A stretch of DNA of 64,000 nucleotides, taken from Sordaria brevicollis. Its lineage: Eukaryota > Ascomycota > Sordariomycetes > Sordariales > Sordariaceae. The notes below the pieces were generated by a model, which was not told the DNA's origin, ran no database searches, and saw only the letters and a list, made by a program, of their open reading frames with translations. Where the stretch lies: positions 1-64,000 of the forward strand of contig JAUTDP010000016.1 of NCBI GenBank assembly GCA_033439795.1, written 5' to 3'. Made by a program: the position numbers and the translations under genes. Positions 1 through 12,899 of the stretch are shown piece by piece (position 1 is the first letter of the stretch; the number at the start of each line of letters is the position of its first letter).

Positions 1-3000
1 ATGAAATAGAATAAGGTATTATTAACGTAAATCCTTTAAATCGTTAATTAATTTTAGGTCGTTATATTTAAATATATATTATAATATAAAGCGAATAATT
101 TCGCCGAAATTATATTTTATTAATAAGATTTTTTTAATATTAGAATAATTAGTTTCGTAAATTCAAAATTTAAAATATCTATTAAATAATTAATATTATA
201 TTTAAAAATATATCTCTTTTCCTATTTTTATATTATCGGCCTACAATTTTAATACCGGTAATATCGAATATTATTATATAAGGGTATTAAAGTATATCCG
301 TTAATATTAATAATAAAATAATTAATTTAATATTAAATTATAATTAATTCCCTACGTATAACCTTCTTCTTATAACTTTAATATTAAGTACGTACTTATA
401 TAAATCTTCTTTTATTAATATATTTAAATTAATTATAAAATTATATTCTTCTATAAAATTTGGGTAATATATAGTAATATAAATATTGGGGTAGTAAATA
501 ACCTTTATTATCTCTTATATCCGTTTTTCCTTTCTATTATTTATTATATTATTATTTCCTCCGTTTCCCGCTTTAATTTCCGGAACTTCTTTTAGTATAC
601 CCGGAGCCGGTATTATATTACCGGTACCCGGAGTATTCGATATAACCGATTTAAATATAATAAATTCAGTCCCCCTACCTTTATTCTTAGGGGATTTATA
701 TACTAAAATATATAATTAATTAAATAAATACCGGCTACGGTATAGGATTGTACTAATCTCCTATCGATTTTTTATCGATATATTACGTCCTATTAATATA
801 TATATATTTTTAATAATTATAGCTACTATTTTAATAACGGTCTTTATAAGGTTTAGACCCTCGGCGTTTATTTTAATATAAAATTATATAATTGAATAAT
901 CCCTCTTTAAGTAATATAATAATATAATTAGGATAATAATAATTTATTTAATATATTTAAATATAAAGTAATTAATTTAATATTTAATAGGAGAATATAA
1001 TTTTTACTAATTAAGCGGGAACGGCTATAATTATAATCGGATCTTATATTATACCCTATTTATAGAATTGAGAATATTATTTTTAATTAGTTAATAAAGT
1101 ATATTAATAATATTATTATATTCTAAATAATTAGGGTTAAGAATTTGAATTATAATAATATCCAATGCCGGTAATAGATCGATTAATATAGGGTAAGGCT
1201 ATTTAATACCCTATTAACGGCTGTATCGCTTAGTTTTACCCTAATTGACTTTTAATATAACCGCTATAAATTATTATATTTTATTAATTTAATAATAAAA
1301 CCTTTTATAAATAATAATATCGAAATTGATTTAGAAATATAGATTTTATTCATCTTAATTACTAATTAGCCTAACCCTCGTCGTATTATATATAAAATAA
1401 TATCGATAGAATTTAATTACGCAGGGACTTTTAAAACTATAATTCTTAACCTATTATAATATATCCCCAATATAATAAAGAAGGAAAATATATAAACGGA
1501 TCTATTCAGGACTATTTTTACCGTATATATTAATTACTATACCCTTATTTAATTAAATTATAATTTTTAATATTTTGATAATATTTTCGAATTTAAACCT
1601 ATACGGGCCAAAAACGAAGGGGAAAATATTACCGGGTCGTATATATTCTTTAGCCGATAAATTAATAGGGGTAAAATAGAAGCTTATTAATATCTGATAA
1701 GAATTTTAAAATACCTTAAACCTATTAATAAAATTTAAATATAAAAACGATACAATTTGTACATTATTTTCGCGGTTTTAGTCCTAATTATTATAAAATT
1801 CTTTTCGACCCTATTATTCGATTTCTAATTCGGCCCGCAACGGATATATATAATATATTAATATAATACGGTATATACTATTTATTAAGGTGATAATAGA
1901 ATTAAATAATATTTTAATTATATAATAGATTATATAATATATCTTCTCCTTATCCTAAAATTCTTCGAATACTATTATTATATATTTAGAAAACGGTAAC
2001 GGCTCCTTCTTTTTCCCCTTCTTATTTATATACGGCCTAACGGGCCTAATACCGGGATTACTCTACTCTTCGCCAAAATACTAATTAATATATATAAATA
2101 CGTATATATATACGTTCGTCTCGGGTATATATATTAATACTACTATTAATATTAATTCCTAATCTTAATAAACCGGTATAAATATAATATTTTATAATAT
2201 ATTAATTCCTTATCTATAGGCCTCTTATACTTATAAATAAAATAAGTCTTTAATATCCGTATATAATTTTTTATAGTAATCGAACCCGACGCTATATATA
2301 CGATTAAAATAATTATTATCCGATATTATATTATTTAGAATAATATTATATAATATAGGATAATTCGTATCGGTATATTAATAATAAATCTAATCGCCGG
2401 GAAATATAGCGGGACTTTTAACGCTATTATCGAATATAATATATATAAACCGGTTAAATATTATACGGATAGAATATAATTAGGAATAAAATTCGAATAA
2501 TTTAAATAATATATTAACGAAATAATTAGGCCCAAAATAGGCCTTTCTATTTATATTTAATATAATTATATTTTTAAATACAATAAGTAAGTCGAAGAAT
2601 ATTATTAAACCTATTTTTAATAATAATAGTATAGGCAATTATATTATCTTTAAGTCGATATTTATACCCGTAGGGTCTCTATTAAGTAGGGTTTCGGGTA
2701 TATTTTCTAATTAAATATCCGCCGCCGCTAATTTCTTCAATTTCTCTACTCTTATATTCGTTCGCTCTATAATTCTCTTTAATATTCGACCTTCCTTAAC
2801 GTTATTAATATTTTTATAATTTATTATTCGTTTTATAATTCGCTTAGCAATTTTAATAATTTTATCTAATTTTTAGCGAACTTTTAACGCTTCGATTTTA
2901 TAATATTCAACCCCCTTCAAAATAATAAGGAAAGTCGGCAATTTTATAATATTTAATAGGATATTTACTTCGCGTATATTTATTATCGGCATTTTCTTTC

Positions 3001-4785
3001 GTATATTCTTTATTAATATACTTAATTACTTTAATAATATTTAAATCATTAACGGTATTTTATTAAACTCGGAATTATTTCGGATTATTATAAAAACCTC
3101 TCGAAGTGCGTCGTAATCGCAACGATTTAACCCCGTCAAATCGGTATATATAATTAATATTTTAGCCAACGGAAATATTTAAATCGATTTATTTTATTAA
3201 ATATTAATAAATATCGAAATATTATCTTCGTTTAACGGATAAATTAAGATTTAACCTTCGATATCGTTTTTTTCGCTACTAATAATATTTAAATTAATTT
3301 CGTCGAATAGCGTATATTCTAAAGGAATAACCTAAATACAATTTTTATAATTAATAATACTAATTACGTCTTCGAATAATATATTAATACGAATAACTTC
3401 GGTTATAATATCCTTAATATTATTATTTTAAAGGCCTTTAACGTTAATAATTATTTAATTATTAAATTAATTATTATCCCGCTATAATATTTAAATTTAA
3501 TTATTTATAATCGTCTTCGCCAAATTCACTCCCCTCTAACGATAACGGCGTAATTAATAATTTATTATTATTACTATCCCTATTATTAATATTATTATAA
3601 CTATTATTATTATTATTACTTTTATTAAATAGCGCGTAAAATTCGTCGATATCAAATATTTATATATTTTAATTATTATTACCGTAATTATTATCGATAT
3701 CAATTATTTAAACGTCGCTATTATCGTTATTCCCATTTAAATTATTATCGTTATTAATAATATCGCTATATTCATTTTATTATATTTATCAATTTAAACG
3801 TTATCGGGCTTATATATTTTTAATTTATTTCCTATTAGGAATCTCGGTTTAAATAATATTTTAAACGTAAGTACTATTATTATAATAAGGTAACGCGACG
3901 CGATCGTATATAAAATAATATCGTTAACCCATTTTATATAAAGAAAAAAGTAAAGTACGAAATTAACCGGGCAAAAATAAAGTATAAAATATTATCCAAA
4001 TTTCATTTAAATACCGCAATAATTACTAATATTTATTATTTACGTATCTACTATTTATTATAATAAATTAATTAAACCGGTTCGAATATATTCGACCTAA
4101 TTATTAATATTTATTATTTAAACGACTATTATTTATATTAATATTTACCCTTTAAATAATTATTATTTATTATAATAAAAATTAACCGAATTAAATCCTA
4201 TAAATTTATATATAATTTTCCGAATTTATACGAAAAAGATATTAATATTATTAATTACGTTCGTTTTCCTTTATTTATAATTAAATACGCAAAATAAATA
4301 AATCAAGTAGAATAAAAAGCGAAATAATTATAACCGATACTAATAGGGATAACCCCTCCAATCTATTTATTATTAACAATCCTCTTTAATTCTTTCGAAT
4401 AACTAGTAGTACTATTGGTAAGAAACGTAAATTTCATTATTATAATATAAATATTTCAATTTTACTACTTATTTTTATTTATTAATATTTATATCCATTA
4501 AATTCGAAAGGATATTAACGCTTACCTTATTTAAACTTAATAATTAAAAGTATAATAAATAGAAGAATTACTTACGTCCGCACCCGCCTCTACCTCTCAA
4601 TTCTATAAAATTTAGCTAATAACCCTACAAAACCCGTAACCGGCGCCCCCATATTATATAATTAATAAAGGAGGGTTTATTATAAGGGGTAAAAAAGAAA
4701 AAGTATAAGCGAAAATTATAATAAATATATACCCCTTTTAATTCCTATTATTTAATCGCGAAAATATTATTTAAAGCGTAACTTC
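1..4785. repeat. RIP-degraded AT-rich block, left end of window
   Basis: The block is dominated by A/T and TpA steps, with CpA/TpG almost absent while CpG survives, the pattern left by repeat-induced point mutation. There is no intact open frame. Between about 600 and 3,800 a minus-strand coding relic can be followed (separate entry). The rest, including 3,800-4,785, shows nothing I can name. The repeats that triggered the mutation must lie elsewhere in the genome or be too diverged to see here. Confidence 0.85.
620..3790 (-). pseudogene. Unidentified transposon-like coding relic, RIP-killed
   Basis: Read on the minus strand, one frame stays coding-like over long stretches, broken mainly by TAA/TAG where Gln or Trp codons would be expected after C-to-T or G-to-A change. 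It starts with an Asn/Asp-rich acidic segment (about 3,760-3,500). A basic, helical-looking segment follows (about 3,130-2,700, with local peptides such as LREVFIIIRNN and NIRKKMPIINIREVNI). A further stretch lies near 2,600-2,250, and a Pro/Gly/Ile-rich tail near 680-600. I do not recognise the family. Preservation of one frame over hundreds of codons in otherwise stop-saturated DNA supports a former protein-coding mobile element, but no catalytic motif was recognised. Boundaries are approximate. Confidence 0.4.
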
Positions 4786-4965
4786 AACATGGTCTAGAGA
4801 ACTTTGTATCATAACACGGAATGAACAGAGCGTTGAACGTAGCTTCTTTTATAATACGGTAACCCCCTTATAATAATCCCTATAAATAGCTACGAGGTTT
4901 ACCCGCAATTTTGCGTATTAGAATTGGTCAAAATCGCATTTCTCTATAATTTAAGCGGTTAGAAT
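4786..4965. other. Weakly RIP-mutated island
   Basis: About 180 bp with visibly more G/C and with intact CpA/TpG steps (for example CATGG, TTGTATCATAACACGG, TTGGTCAAAATCGC), in sharp contrast to both flanks. No open frame or RNA gene is evident. It may be the edge of a repeat, where RIP tapers, or a single-copy scrap between two repeats. Confidence 0.5.
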
Positions 4966-7480
4966 TAATTAAATTGCAAATTATAATATAAATATACCCT
5001 ACGGCCCGTTTTTTAGCGTCGACCTTTACTAATAGGTTAATTATCCGCTTACTAATAATAAATAAATACGTCGTAATCCCTTTAGAAATTTAATTATTAT
5101 TTACGTAAATTAAACTTCGATTATAATAAGTATATATTATATTATACTATATTATTTTCTAATTACCGTTTATATAACGTCGATTTCGATTATTCGTAAG
5201 CGATATCGCCTTTTTATAAACGAATAATATTTTTTTTAATTCTATTTAGTAATTAAATAATAATCGCAATAATTATAACGAATAATACTTTTTTCGTTTC
5301 TATTTAATAATTAAATAATAATCGTAGGAATGAATAATAATATATATTTATTCGTCGTTTCGTTTAATTTATTAATAGTATAAAAGTTAGTTTTTTATTT
5401 TGCAAATATCGATAACCCGGCTTTCGGTCGTATATAATTATATTCGGTTATATATAATCGATTTTATTAAAATTGTAATTCTTTTAATAAATAGGGTATT
5501 TTTAGCCCTAAGTATTTAATTCCGTACTATTTTCGCTAATTTAATATAGTAGCGTTATTCGCTATTATTTTCGACCTTTTTTGCCAACCCGGCGTTCATT
5601 CGTACGCGACCGGATTTATTTCTATATATTCGATTTTATTAAAATAGTATTTCTTTTAGTAAATAGGGTGTTTTAAATCGTAATCTATATCCTTTTTATT
5701 AATGTAGCATAGTAGTAATTTTTTGATAACCCGGTATCCGTCTTTGCGTAACCGTATTTATTTACGTATAGGCGACCCTATTTAATCCTTAGACCTTTTA
5801 AAAAGTATAATACTTTTAATTATTTTATACGCTTAATACTTTTAAATATATTATTTATTTTTTATAGCTGTCCTTTACGTATTGATTCCCTACGTATATA
5901 ATTATATTATTTTAATATAGTATTAACCGCTTTTAATCGTATAGGTAATTATTACCATTATATTTATCCTCCGTTTAAATTAATTCCTTCCTTTTAGGCA
6001 ACTACTTCCTTTTAGGCAATTACTTCTTTTTAATTAATTATAGCCGCTTTTTAATAATAATGAAGATGATAATAATTCCGATAATAAAGACGATTTTTAA
6101 TCGTTTATATATCGTTCTTATAAACGGGAATTACCTTTTTCGGAATTTATAAATAAGAAAAACCCAAATAAATTAATTTAAAATTGCCTCGAATATTGTA
6201 ATAAGTAATATATTATTCGGTAGAAATTTCTATTAGCCGTAGGGCCCCCTATAATAGTCCCCAATATATTGAATACGCTACCCCCGGTTCGGATACGTTT
6301 AATTCCGCTTCGAACTCCGATTCCGGCTCTAATACGTTTAATTTCTATTCTAATTCGGCTTTTAATTATATAACCTCCTCCTATAATACCGGCTATCCAT
6401 TATATACGGTTTATTATATATATTATTCCGCTTTAATAATTAATATAGAATATTAATATTAAAGGTTTAAATACTTTTAATTATTATTATTAGTATTAAC
6501 CGGATTTAATAGAAGTTAGACGGATACGTAATATTATTAGTAGAAATTATAAAGTTCGTTATTATTATAGAAAGTAAATATTTTTTACGCCGTTAATTAA
6601 TATTATATAGAATTTATATAGATAGGTTTTATTCTTTAATATATTAGGTTAAAATACTTTAATTCGACTTAATCCGTTTCGGTTACGGGTAATTTTATTT
6701 AATACCTATATTTTAATATAATTAAAGGTAATATCCTTTAATATATATACCTTTAATTATAGTCTATTATATTTTAATTATAATAGTCCGTATAGCTTTC
6801 GGCGTTTTATTAAGGTTTAGGAACTTAATAATTAGTATCGATAGTATATTTATTTATATATGCTACTAATAAATATTATATAAAGTATATAATTTATTTA
6901 CTATATTATTTTCCTTTTATAGTAATTAACGTACTTTTAGGATTTGTATTTTGTAGATTATATCTTTATAATTTATATATACGGTATTATTACGAAATAA
7001 TAAGTCTTTATAATATTAAAAAATATTATTAACGGTATTATATTACGGACGGTTAATTTATTAGCGGTTTAAAATAATAATTTTATTTATTATTAACCCT
7101 AGGTAGTAGTAATATACCGTTTCCTAATTAATATTATTAATACGATTTTGGTTAATATAATTTTAGTTAGCCCTTTTTTATTTAGAATATTTCCGGCGAA
7201 TATAGCGAATACCAACCGTCGTTTTCGGTTTTTTTACGTTAATCGTAGGGGTTTATAATAAGAACCCCGACGGTAAATAGGCTTTCTAATAATAAATTTA
7301 TCCCTTTACGTCCTTATAATCGTCTTTATAATCGATCTATATAATAGCTTCCTCTTAAACCGTTTACCCCTAATCTCGATATTAATTAAGTAAAATTAAT
7401 TATCCTTTAATTAACCTTTGAAGATTTAGTTAATTAAGAGTATATATTACGTCCTAACCTACAGTTTAATTTATAATATC
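4966..7480. repeat. AT-rich RIP block with degenerate direct repeats
   Basis: No gene was recognised. Two copies of a roughly 58-bp unit beginning CGAATAATA start at 5,221 and 5,279. Three degenerate copies of a unit beginning AACCCGG start at 5,413, 5,586 and 5,728. The first two of these share a following stretch around CGATTTTATTAAAAT and AAATAGGGT. The block runs into the Helitron relic and may contain its 5' part. Confidence 0.5.
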
Positions 7481-8989
7481 CTCTTTTAATTATAGGTCGT
7501 AATTTATATTTATAGGAGAAAGCAATTATAGATAAAAATAAAGATTTTATTAAAAAGTTTAATAACGCTATATTTAATATCGAAATAGAATATTATAAAT
7601 TTTATAAAAAGAAGTAATTCGATTTTAATTTTAATAATTTAAAGGAGTATAAATATTACATCTACCGAAAACGTAAATACAACCGGCTAAGGGATATATT
7701 ATTCTATTTTGCGCTAAATTATATAAATTTTAAGGAAATTCTAATAGATTTACCGGAATTTAATCCTATTAGGGAGATATTTATCGTTATTATATATATA
7801 ATTATAAATATCCTTATAATCCGAAGTTAAAAATATTATTATTATAACTATATAAATTATTATTTTAAGGATATTATTTTAGTATATTATAAATTACCGT
7901 TATTCTTTAAAAAGGTTGATATTTTCCTTATTATATTTCGTAATGCCGTTCTTATTAATAGTCGATAGCCGGAGTACGTTAGGCGGTAATTCCGCCGAAA
8001 GTTCGAAATTAATTAATATTATATCTAAATATAATTTGAGAATTTAAAGAGGAAATATCTTAGTTACTATATTATTAAAATTAATTACGGATATTTATTT
8101 TAAATATTTAAGGATAGTAATATATTTAATTATATTAATACCTAAATTACTTAAGAGGATATTTAAATCGATAAAAACGATGAATTTAGTCCTAATAAAG
8201 AGGAGGAGGTGGCTATTCTTAATTTTATATATAATTAAGCATAGTTTAACTAATTAATTAATTAGTTTAATAATTAATACGGTAATTAATAATATAATTA
8301 ACCCGGCGGTTAATAATATAATTAATCCGGCGGTTAATATAATTAGAATAATTAACGTTTTTAATATATTAATTTAGATTTAATATATAATCTTAAATTT
8401 CCCTCTAATTATTCATTTAATTTATATACGCTTAACCGAAATACAGTCCGACCGGATTCCCCGGATTATTTCGGATTAATTCCCGATTTCTCTTCTACCT
8501 TTAACTTCCCTAATTATATAAATTCTAATTATATAAAATATAATAAATAAGATTATATTCGGAATTTTATAAATATATTTAATTTTATCTACTTTATTCC
8601 CTTTAATAAATTTAAGGGGGTATATAAATTACTTTCGTTAATTTTCTTTATATTATATCCGGAAGGGAAAATTAATTTTCTTAAATAATATATATACGAC
8701 GTAGAATATAAAGAATATTTCGATTATTATATAAAATAGTATAATAACCGCTTTATACGATATTCCTATTTCCGCTTTATTATTTTTAATATTTTAATAT
8801 AATAGTAAATTAGGGCTAAGAATCGATATTATACTAATATTAAAATCGCCGACGCTAATTTAACTATTTAGGATATTAAGGAAGCGTTTATTAGCCGAAT
8901 AGAATATTCCGAATATATATTTAAATTTATTATAAAATATACGGATACATTATATAATATAAGGCTTTATTGGAGAGGAAGGAGATAGG

Positions 8990-9420
8990 ATTTAGAAACT
9001 TATATTTATATATTCGGTACGCTATCCCTTTTCCTAACCTTTATTCTAATTAATTATTAGTAGCGGTCGTTAATTAAATTAATACCCGGTTATCGAAAAT
9101 AGTATTCAATTAATAAATATAAGTGGAAAAATATAGCGGCGGAAAATTTGCATTATAACCCCTTTATTAGTATATAGTATTTTTGGAAGCGGTACGAGAA
9201 TTTCTTTAATTTAGTCTTTAAATTTAAATTTCGAATTGTCGATTATTAATATAGATACAAGTAGTAGGTTCGCGGTAATCCTTATAATTATAATTTATAT
9301 TAATATAAGGGTGTGCTTAAAGTTAATTTGAATATGTAGGAGGGTATAAATACCTTCGCCGAATTTTGGGGTATATATATTATTACTATAAACCCGGAAC
9401 CGTATAAGAATAGTATAGGG
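8990..9420 (+). pseudogene. Helitron Rep (HUH endonuclease) domain remnant
   Basis: In one frame the relic reads FGTLSLFLTFILINY, then KNIAAENLHYNPFISI, YFWKRYENFFN, KFKFRIVDY and FAEFWGIYIITINPEP. These correspond to the conserved Helitron_like_N blocks (the PTLFLTFS...DL, NP.IA..FF..R, K.K..DYWYRYEWQ and RG.PH.H blocks). The metal-binding His-x-His is expected after RGNP. Here 9,283-9,291 reads TAT AAT TAT, i.e. Tyr-Asn-Tyr, the direct result of CAT/CAC-to-TAT changes. The enzyme is therefore dead even ignoring stops. Confidence 0.82.
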
Positions 9421-10779
9421 ATTATCGTTAATAAAGTAAATATTTTGGCTATTCGTATATATAAATACGAGTAACCTACGTTCGATATTTTATTGCGCGT
9501 TATTAATACTATTTAAATATATAAATATAGTAATTATTATTAGCGTTTAAAAAAGGGGGGGAACTGGAATAATCCCGATAATTAGTTTTATCGGTTTTAT
9601 TTTCCTAGGGATATTTATAATAGGCTATATATTACGCGTAGATTAAATTCCTTATATAATATATTTGACCTAATACGTAACGATAATATAATTAATTTTT
9701 AGAATCCTACTATATCCTTAAATTAATAGGGTAATACTAATACTTTTTTTTATATTATTAATATAGCCGTATTATATTATATTATTAAATATTATTCAAA
9801 GGGCGAGGTTAAATCTAAATTGTATTAAAAATTTATAGTTATTATACTCTTTAAGATTTTAAAAATATTGCCATTGGCTTTTTTAATTTCTAAATTAATA
9901 AATAAATGAATTACCGAACGGGATTAATCTATATAGGAGGTTTATTATTACTTTATTAATTTTAACTTATATAAGGGTATCCGTACGGTTCGAATAGTAG
10001 ATTATAAGCTTTATAAGCTTCGTTAACGTTATACTATTAGTGTAAATAACGACGTTCGTAATTACCTTGCCTAATATAATAAGTATTTATAGCGTAGCGA
10101 ATAGTTTATTAATTTTACTTATTTTTAATTTTGTATATTTATTAATTAGAATGTTAAACCGTGGAAATTCTATAAACGAGCGCGTGTATTTAAATATATG
10201 CTTCGGTATAAAACGGATATTATTTTTAATTAATATCCGGATTTTTATCGTATTAAGTTAATGCTTTATTATTTTTATACGTTTATTAACGAATTTGTTT
10301 TCCGTATAATTAATAGCGTTGAATATCCTACGTGGTTTAAGGTATATAACCGTTATAGGGAATATTATAAATACGAATATAATTATTACGGCGAACGCTT
10401 TAAATTACCCTTTAAAGACGATTTCGAGTTAATCGACGGTAATAAAAATAATGAGGATATTTATTAGGATAATTTAATAACATTGGTTGTATACCGTTTT
10501 AACCGGAATTTAAATATAAATAAAGATATTATAGCCCTTAGTAATAAGGATATCGACCTTACGTATAATTGGACGCCGTATTATAGATTTTATAAAGATT
10601 TCCGGGATTTTAATATTTAGAGAAATTATTAAAAATAGAAGAAAGCCGAGAATCCGGGTCTATATAAAATTGAGGAGGTAATTAATACTATATTTACTAA
10701 GTTTAACCCTAAGTAGAAATTAGTATATAATACCTTCGTCGATTATTATTTAATTATTTATATTAAATACGACCTACCT

Positions 10780-12130
10780 CCTTTTAGAATATAATTTAAT
10801 AGTAAAAGTAATATTAGTAAATCGTTTATTATTAATCTATTATTTATTAAATTGGAAAAGTTATTATATAATATAATAGACTTTAATAAGAAGAAGGCTA
10901 TAATTATTATACGTTTTACTCTAATTAATATTATTACTAATAATATTAACGGTTTTACTTTATACTTTCTCCTTCGTTTTTTTATTTCTAACGTTATTTA
11001 ATTATTAAATATAAATAATAATAACGTTAGTATTTTATAAATGCGGCTCCGTTACGTACGGTATATTATAATCGACGAAAAGTTTATAATTAATTTAAAA
11101 ATAATATATTTTATCGAGTAGCGGTTTAGTTAGGTATTCTTTAATTTTAGCCTACCTTTTAATAATAAGAGTATTCTACTTATCGGGGATTTCTACCAAT
11201 TTCTTCCTATCCTATAGAAGGCTCTATATAAGTAGATATTTAATTATAAATTTAATATTATAAAGTATATTAATCGAATTACGTATTATTTATTTAATAA
11301 AATTATAGAATTAATAACGGTTGTACGTTAAAGTAATCTTGCGTAAAAGGTATTTAGGGATATTTTTAATTATATATATATCGGTAAGCTTATTCCCGCG
11401 GATTGGGAATTTTTATTTATAAGGATTATATATAAATTTAAGGAGGCCAATATTAACCTTAGCTAATTTAATAATACTTTACGTATTTATCCGACGAATA
11501 ATAAAATTAAATAATATAATTAGGATTATTTTTTCGGTTTTAATAAATTATATATATAAATTAAGGTTATTTATACATTTAGCTATAATATTACGGCTTT
11601 TATTATTACTTAAATAGCGTTTAATTAAATAAGGAATTTTTATAATATACTCCCGTTAATTATCGGCGCTAAAATTATATTAACGGAAAATTATTAAGTT
11701 GAGAAAGGGTTAATTAACGGTACTATTAATATTATTTAAAATATTACGTAATTTATTAACGCTAACCCTCGCGCTACGCCGCCTTATACTTTATTAGTCC
11801 GTTTTCTTAATTATAACGGTCCCCGGATTTTTAAGGACGACCCGAATAAGGGTATTAATACGTATATTATACCCGTATTTCGTTCTACCCGGGAGTTTAT
11901 ATATAATAACGTTAGCTATACTAGGAAATAATTCCTTATTATTATATTATATACTATTACAGTATATAAATTATAGAGTACAATAATTAATTAAACGGTT
12001 CTCGATATATTTAGAATAAATTTTATTATTAATTTAACCTATATAGCTATTTTTAAGGTTATTTCTTTAAAGGGTATTATATTCAATTATCCTTTTGGAA
12101 TTAATACTATACGTATAGTTAGGCGTATAG
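10780..12130 (+). pseudogene. Helitron PIF1-type helicase domain remnant
   Basis: The Walker A equivalent at 10,801-10,827 reads SKSNISKSF where G-x-G-T-G-K-S is expected, with Gly codons GGT turned to AGT. The Walker B region near 11,065-11,080 still reads IIDEK. A GDFYQFLPI block (about 11,184-11,210) matches the PIF1 GDF.QLPPV motif. Later blocks resemble IELTVVMRQ near 11,310 and ADWEFL near 11,400. The C-terminal SRV.SLKG block reads ISLKGIIFNYPFGINTIR near 12,060-12,120. The order and spacing are those of the PIF1 helicase in Helitrons. RIP stops run throughout. Confidence 0.85.
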
Positions 12131-12303
12131 GTATAAATAAATATACGTTGGATATTATATATAAACGGCCTTAAAAAATATTTCCTTTAATAGAGGATTT
12201 CTAAATATATTATTTAGGGGGGTTATATTAATATATAAGAAATATTAAATTATTAAATTATTATTTTATATATTAAATTTTTTATATATTACATTAATAT
12301 TAA

Positions 12304-12329
12304 GCCGGATTCGGTTATTTATATCCGGC
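12304..12329 (+). other. Candidate Helitron 3' hairpin
   Basis: A 7-bp perfect stem, GCCGGAT (12,304-12,310) and ATCCGGC (12,323-12,329), lies about 120 bp downstream of the helicase remnant. Helitrons end in a short hairpin followed within about 10-12 bp by CTRR. No CTRR is seen just after this one, so the assignment is tentative. Confidence 0.3.
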
Positions 12330-12429
12330 CCTACTTCTATACGTACGAATGTGAAAAATTTTCTTATTACTTCCTAAATTCCCGTTTTTATCCTTATTCC
12401 CAACCTTCCCCTATTTATATATTTATTTA

Positions 12430-12731
12430 TGTCACGGCAAAAAGGAAGAGCTTGTGATAAAATAACAATAATCCTTAATTAATAGAAAATCGTAAGATAA
12501 AGAAAAAAGGAAAACTAATCGTACAAGAATGGAAGCGTAGGCGGAAAGATATAGGCCTTGCATTCTATATAGTAAATGTATTGTATAAGTGAATGGTAAT
12601 ACGACGTTCGTTAGTATAAATAAGTAACCTACGACAATAAATCCGTAATTCGCCCAATTCCCTAAGTAACTTAACGATTTTAGTCGTTATATAACTAATT
12701 AAGTAATTAGCGGGTGAATTGTACCGTTATA
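12430..12731 (-). repeat. 3' LTR of element 1
   Basis: This 302-bp copy aligns without gaps to 19,059-19,360. Its outer (left) end keeps TGTCACGG and TTGTGATAAAATAACAATAA. Its inner end has been converted (GTACCGTTATA where the other copy has GTGCCGTCACA). Confidence 0.95.
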
Positions 12732-12734
12732 TTA

Positions 12735-12745
12735 CTCCCCCCTTT
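12735..12745 (-). other. Polypurine tract of element 1
   Basis: The minus strand reads AAAGGGGGGAG, ending three bases from the LTR. It is the expected primer site for plus-strand DNA synthesis and fixes the element's orientation. Confidence 0.75.
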
Positions 12746-12899
12746 AAAAAAATTCGCTTCAAATCTTTTTAAAAAACCTACGATTATTTCCTCCTTTTTA
12801 ATCTCCTATTATTTATTTAGGTTGGCAAATTATCCTCCTTATATTCCAGTATTTCTTTATTTCGTAATACCGTTATAATTTAATTTTATAACTTTTAAA

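Larger units (their letters stand above)
7480..12330 (+). mobile_element. Helitron relic (rolling-circle transposon), RIP-degraded
   Basis: Plus-strand translation across stops shows the order expected of a fungal Helitron protein. A DUF6570-like segment (about 7,740-8,080) has LPEFNPIREIFI and a later YYKLPLFFKKVDI. The Rep/Helitron_like_N segment follows (about 9,000-9,400), then the PIF1-family helicase (about 10,790-12,130). A 24-bp direct repeat ending in CCGGCGGT is present twice (8,287-8,334), equal to eight codons. Stops fall at positions where Gln or Trp is expected. Ends are not resolved: no convincing 5' TC end was found and no CTRR end within 20 bp of the candidate hairpin. The coordinates are a minimum span. 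Confidence 0.82.

Noticed and set aside
8287..8334. Short tandem repeat considered as a CRISPR-like or regulatory array
   Set aside because: Only two full 24-bp units with no spacers; it is an in-frame codon repeat inside the Helitron relic.
10067..10467. Two adjacent small open frames (64 and 68 codons) read as possible small genes
   Set aside because: They are in-frame fragments of the Helitron protein between RIP stops and not independent genes.
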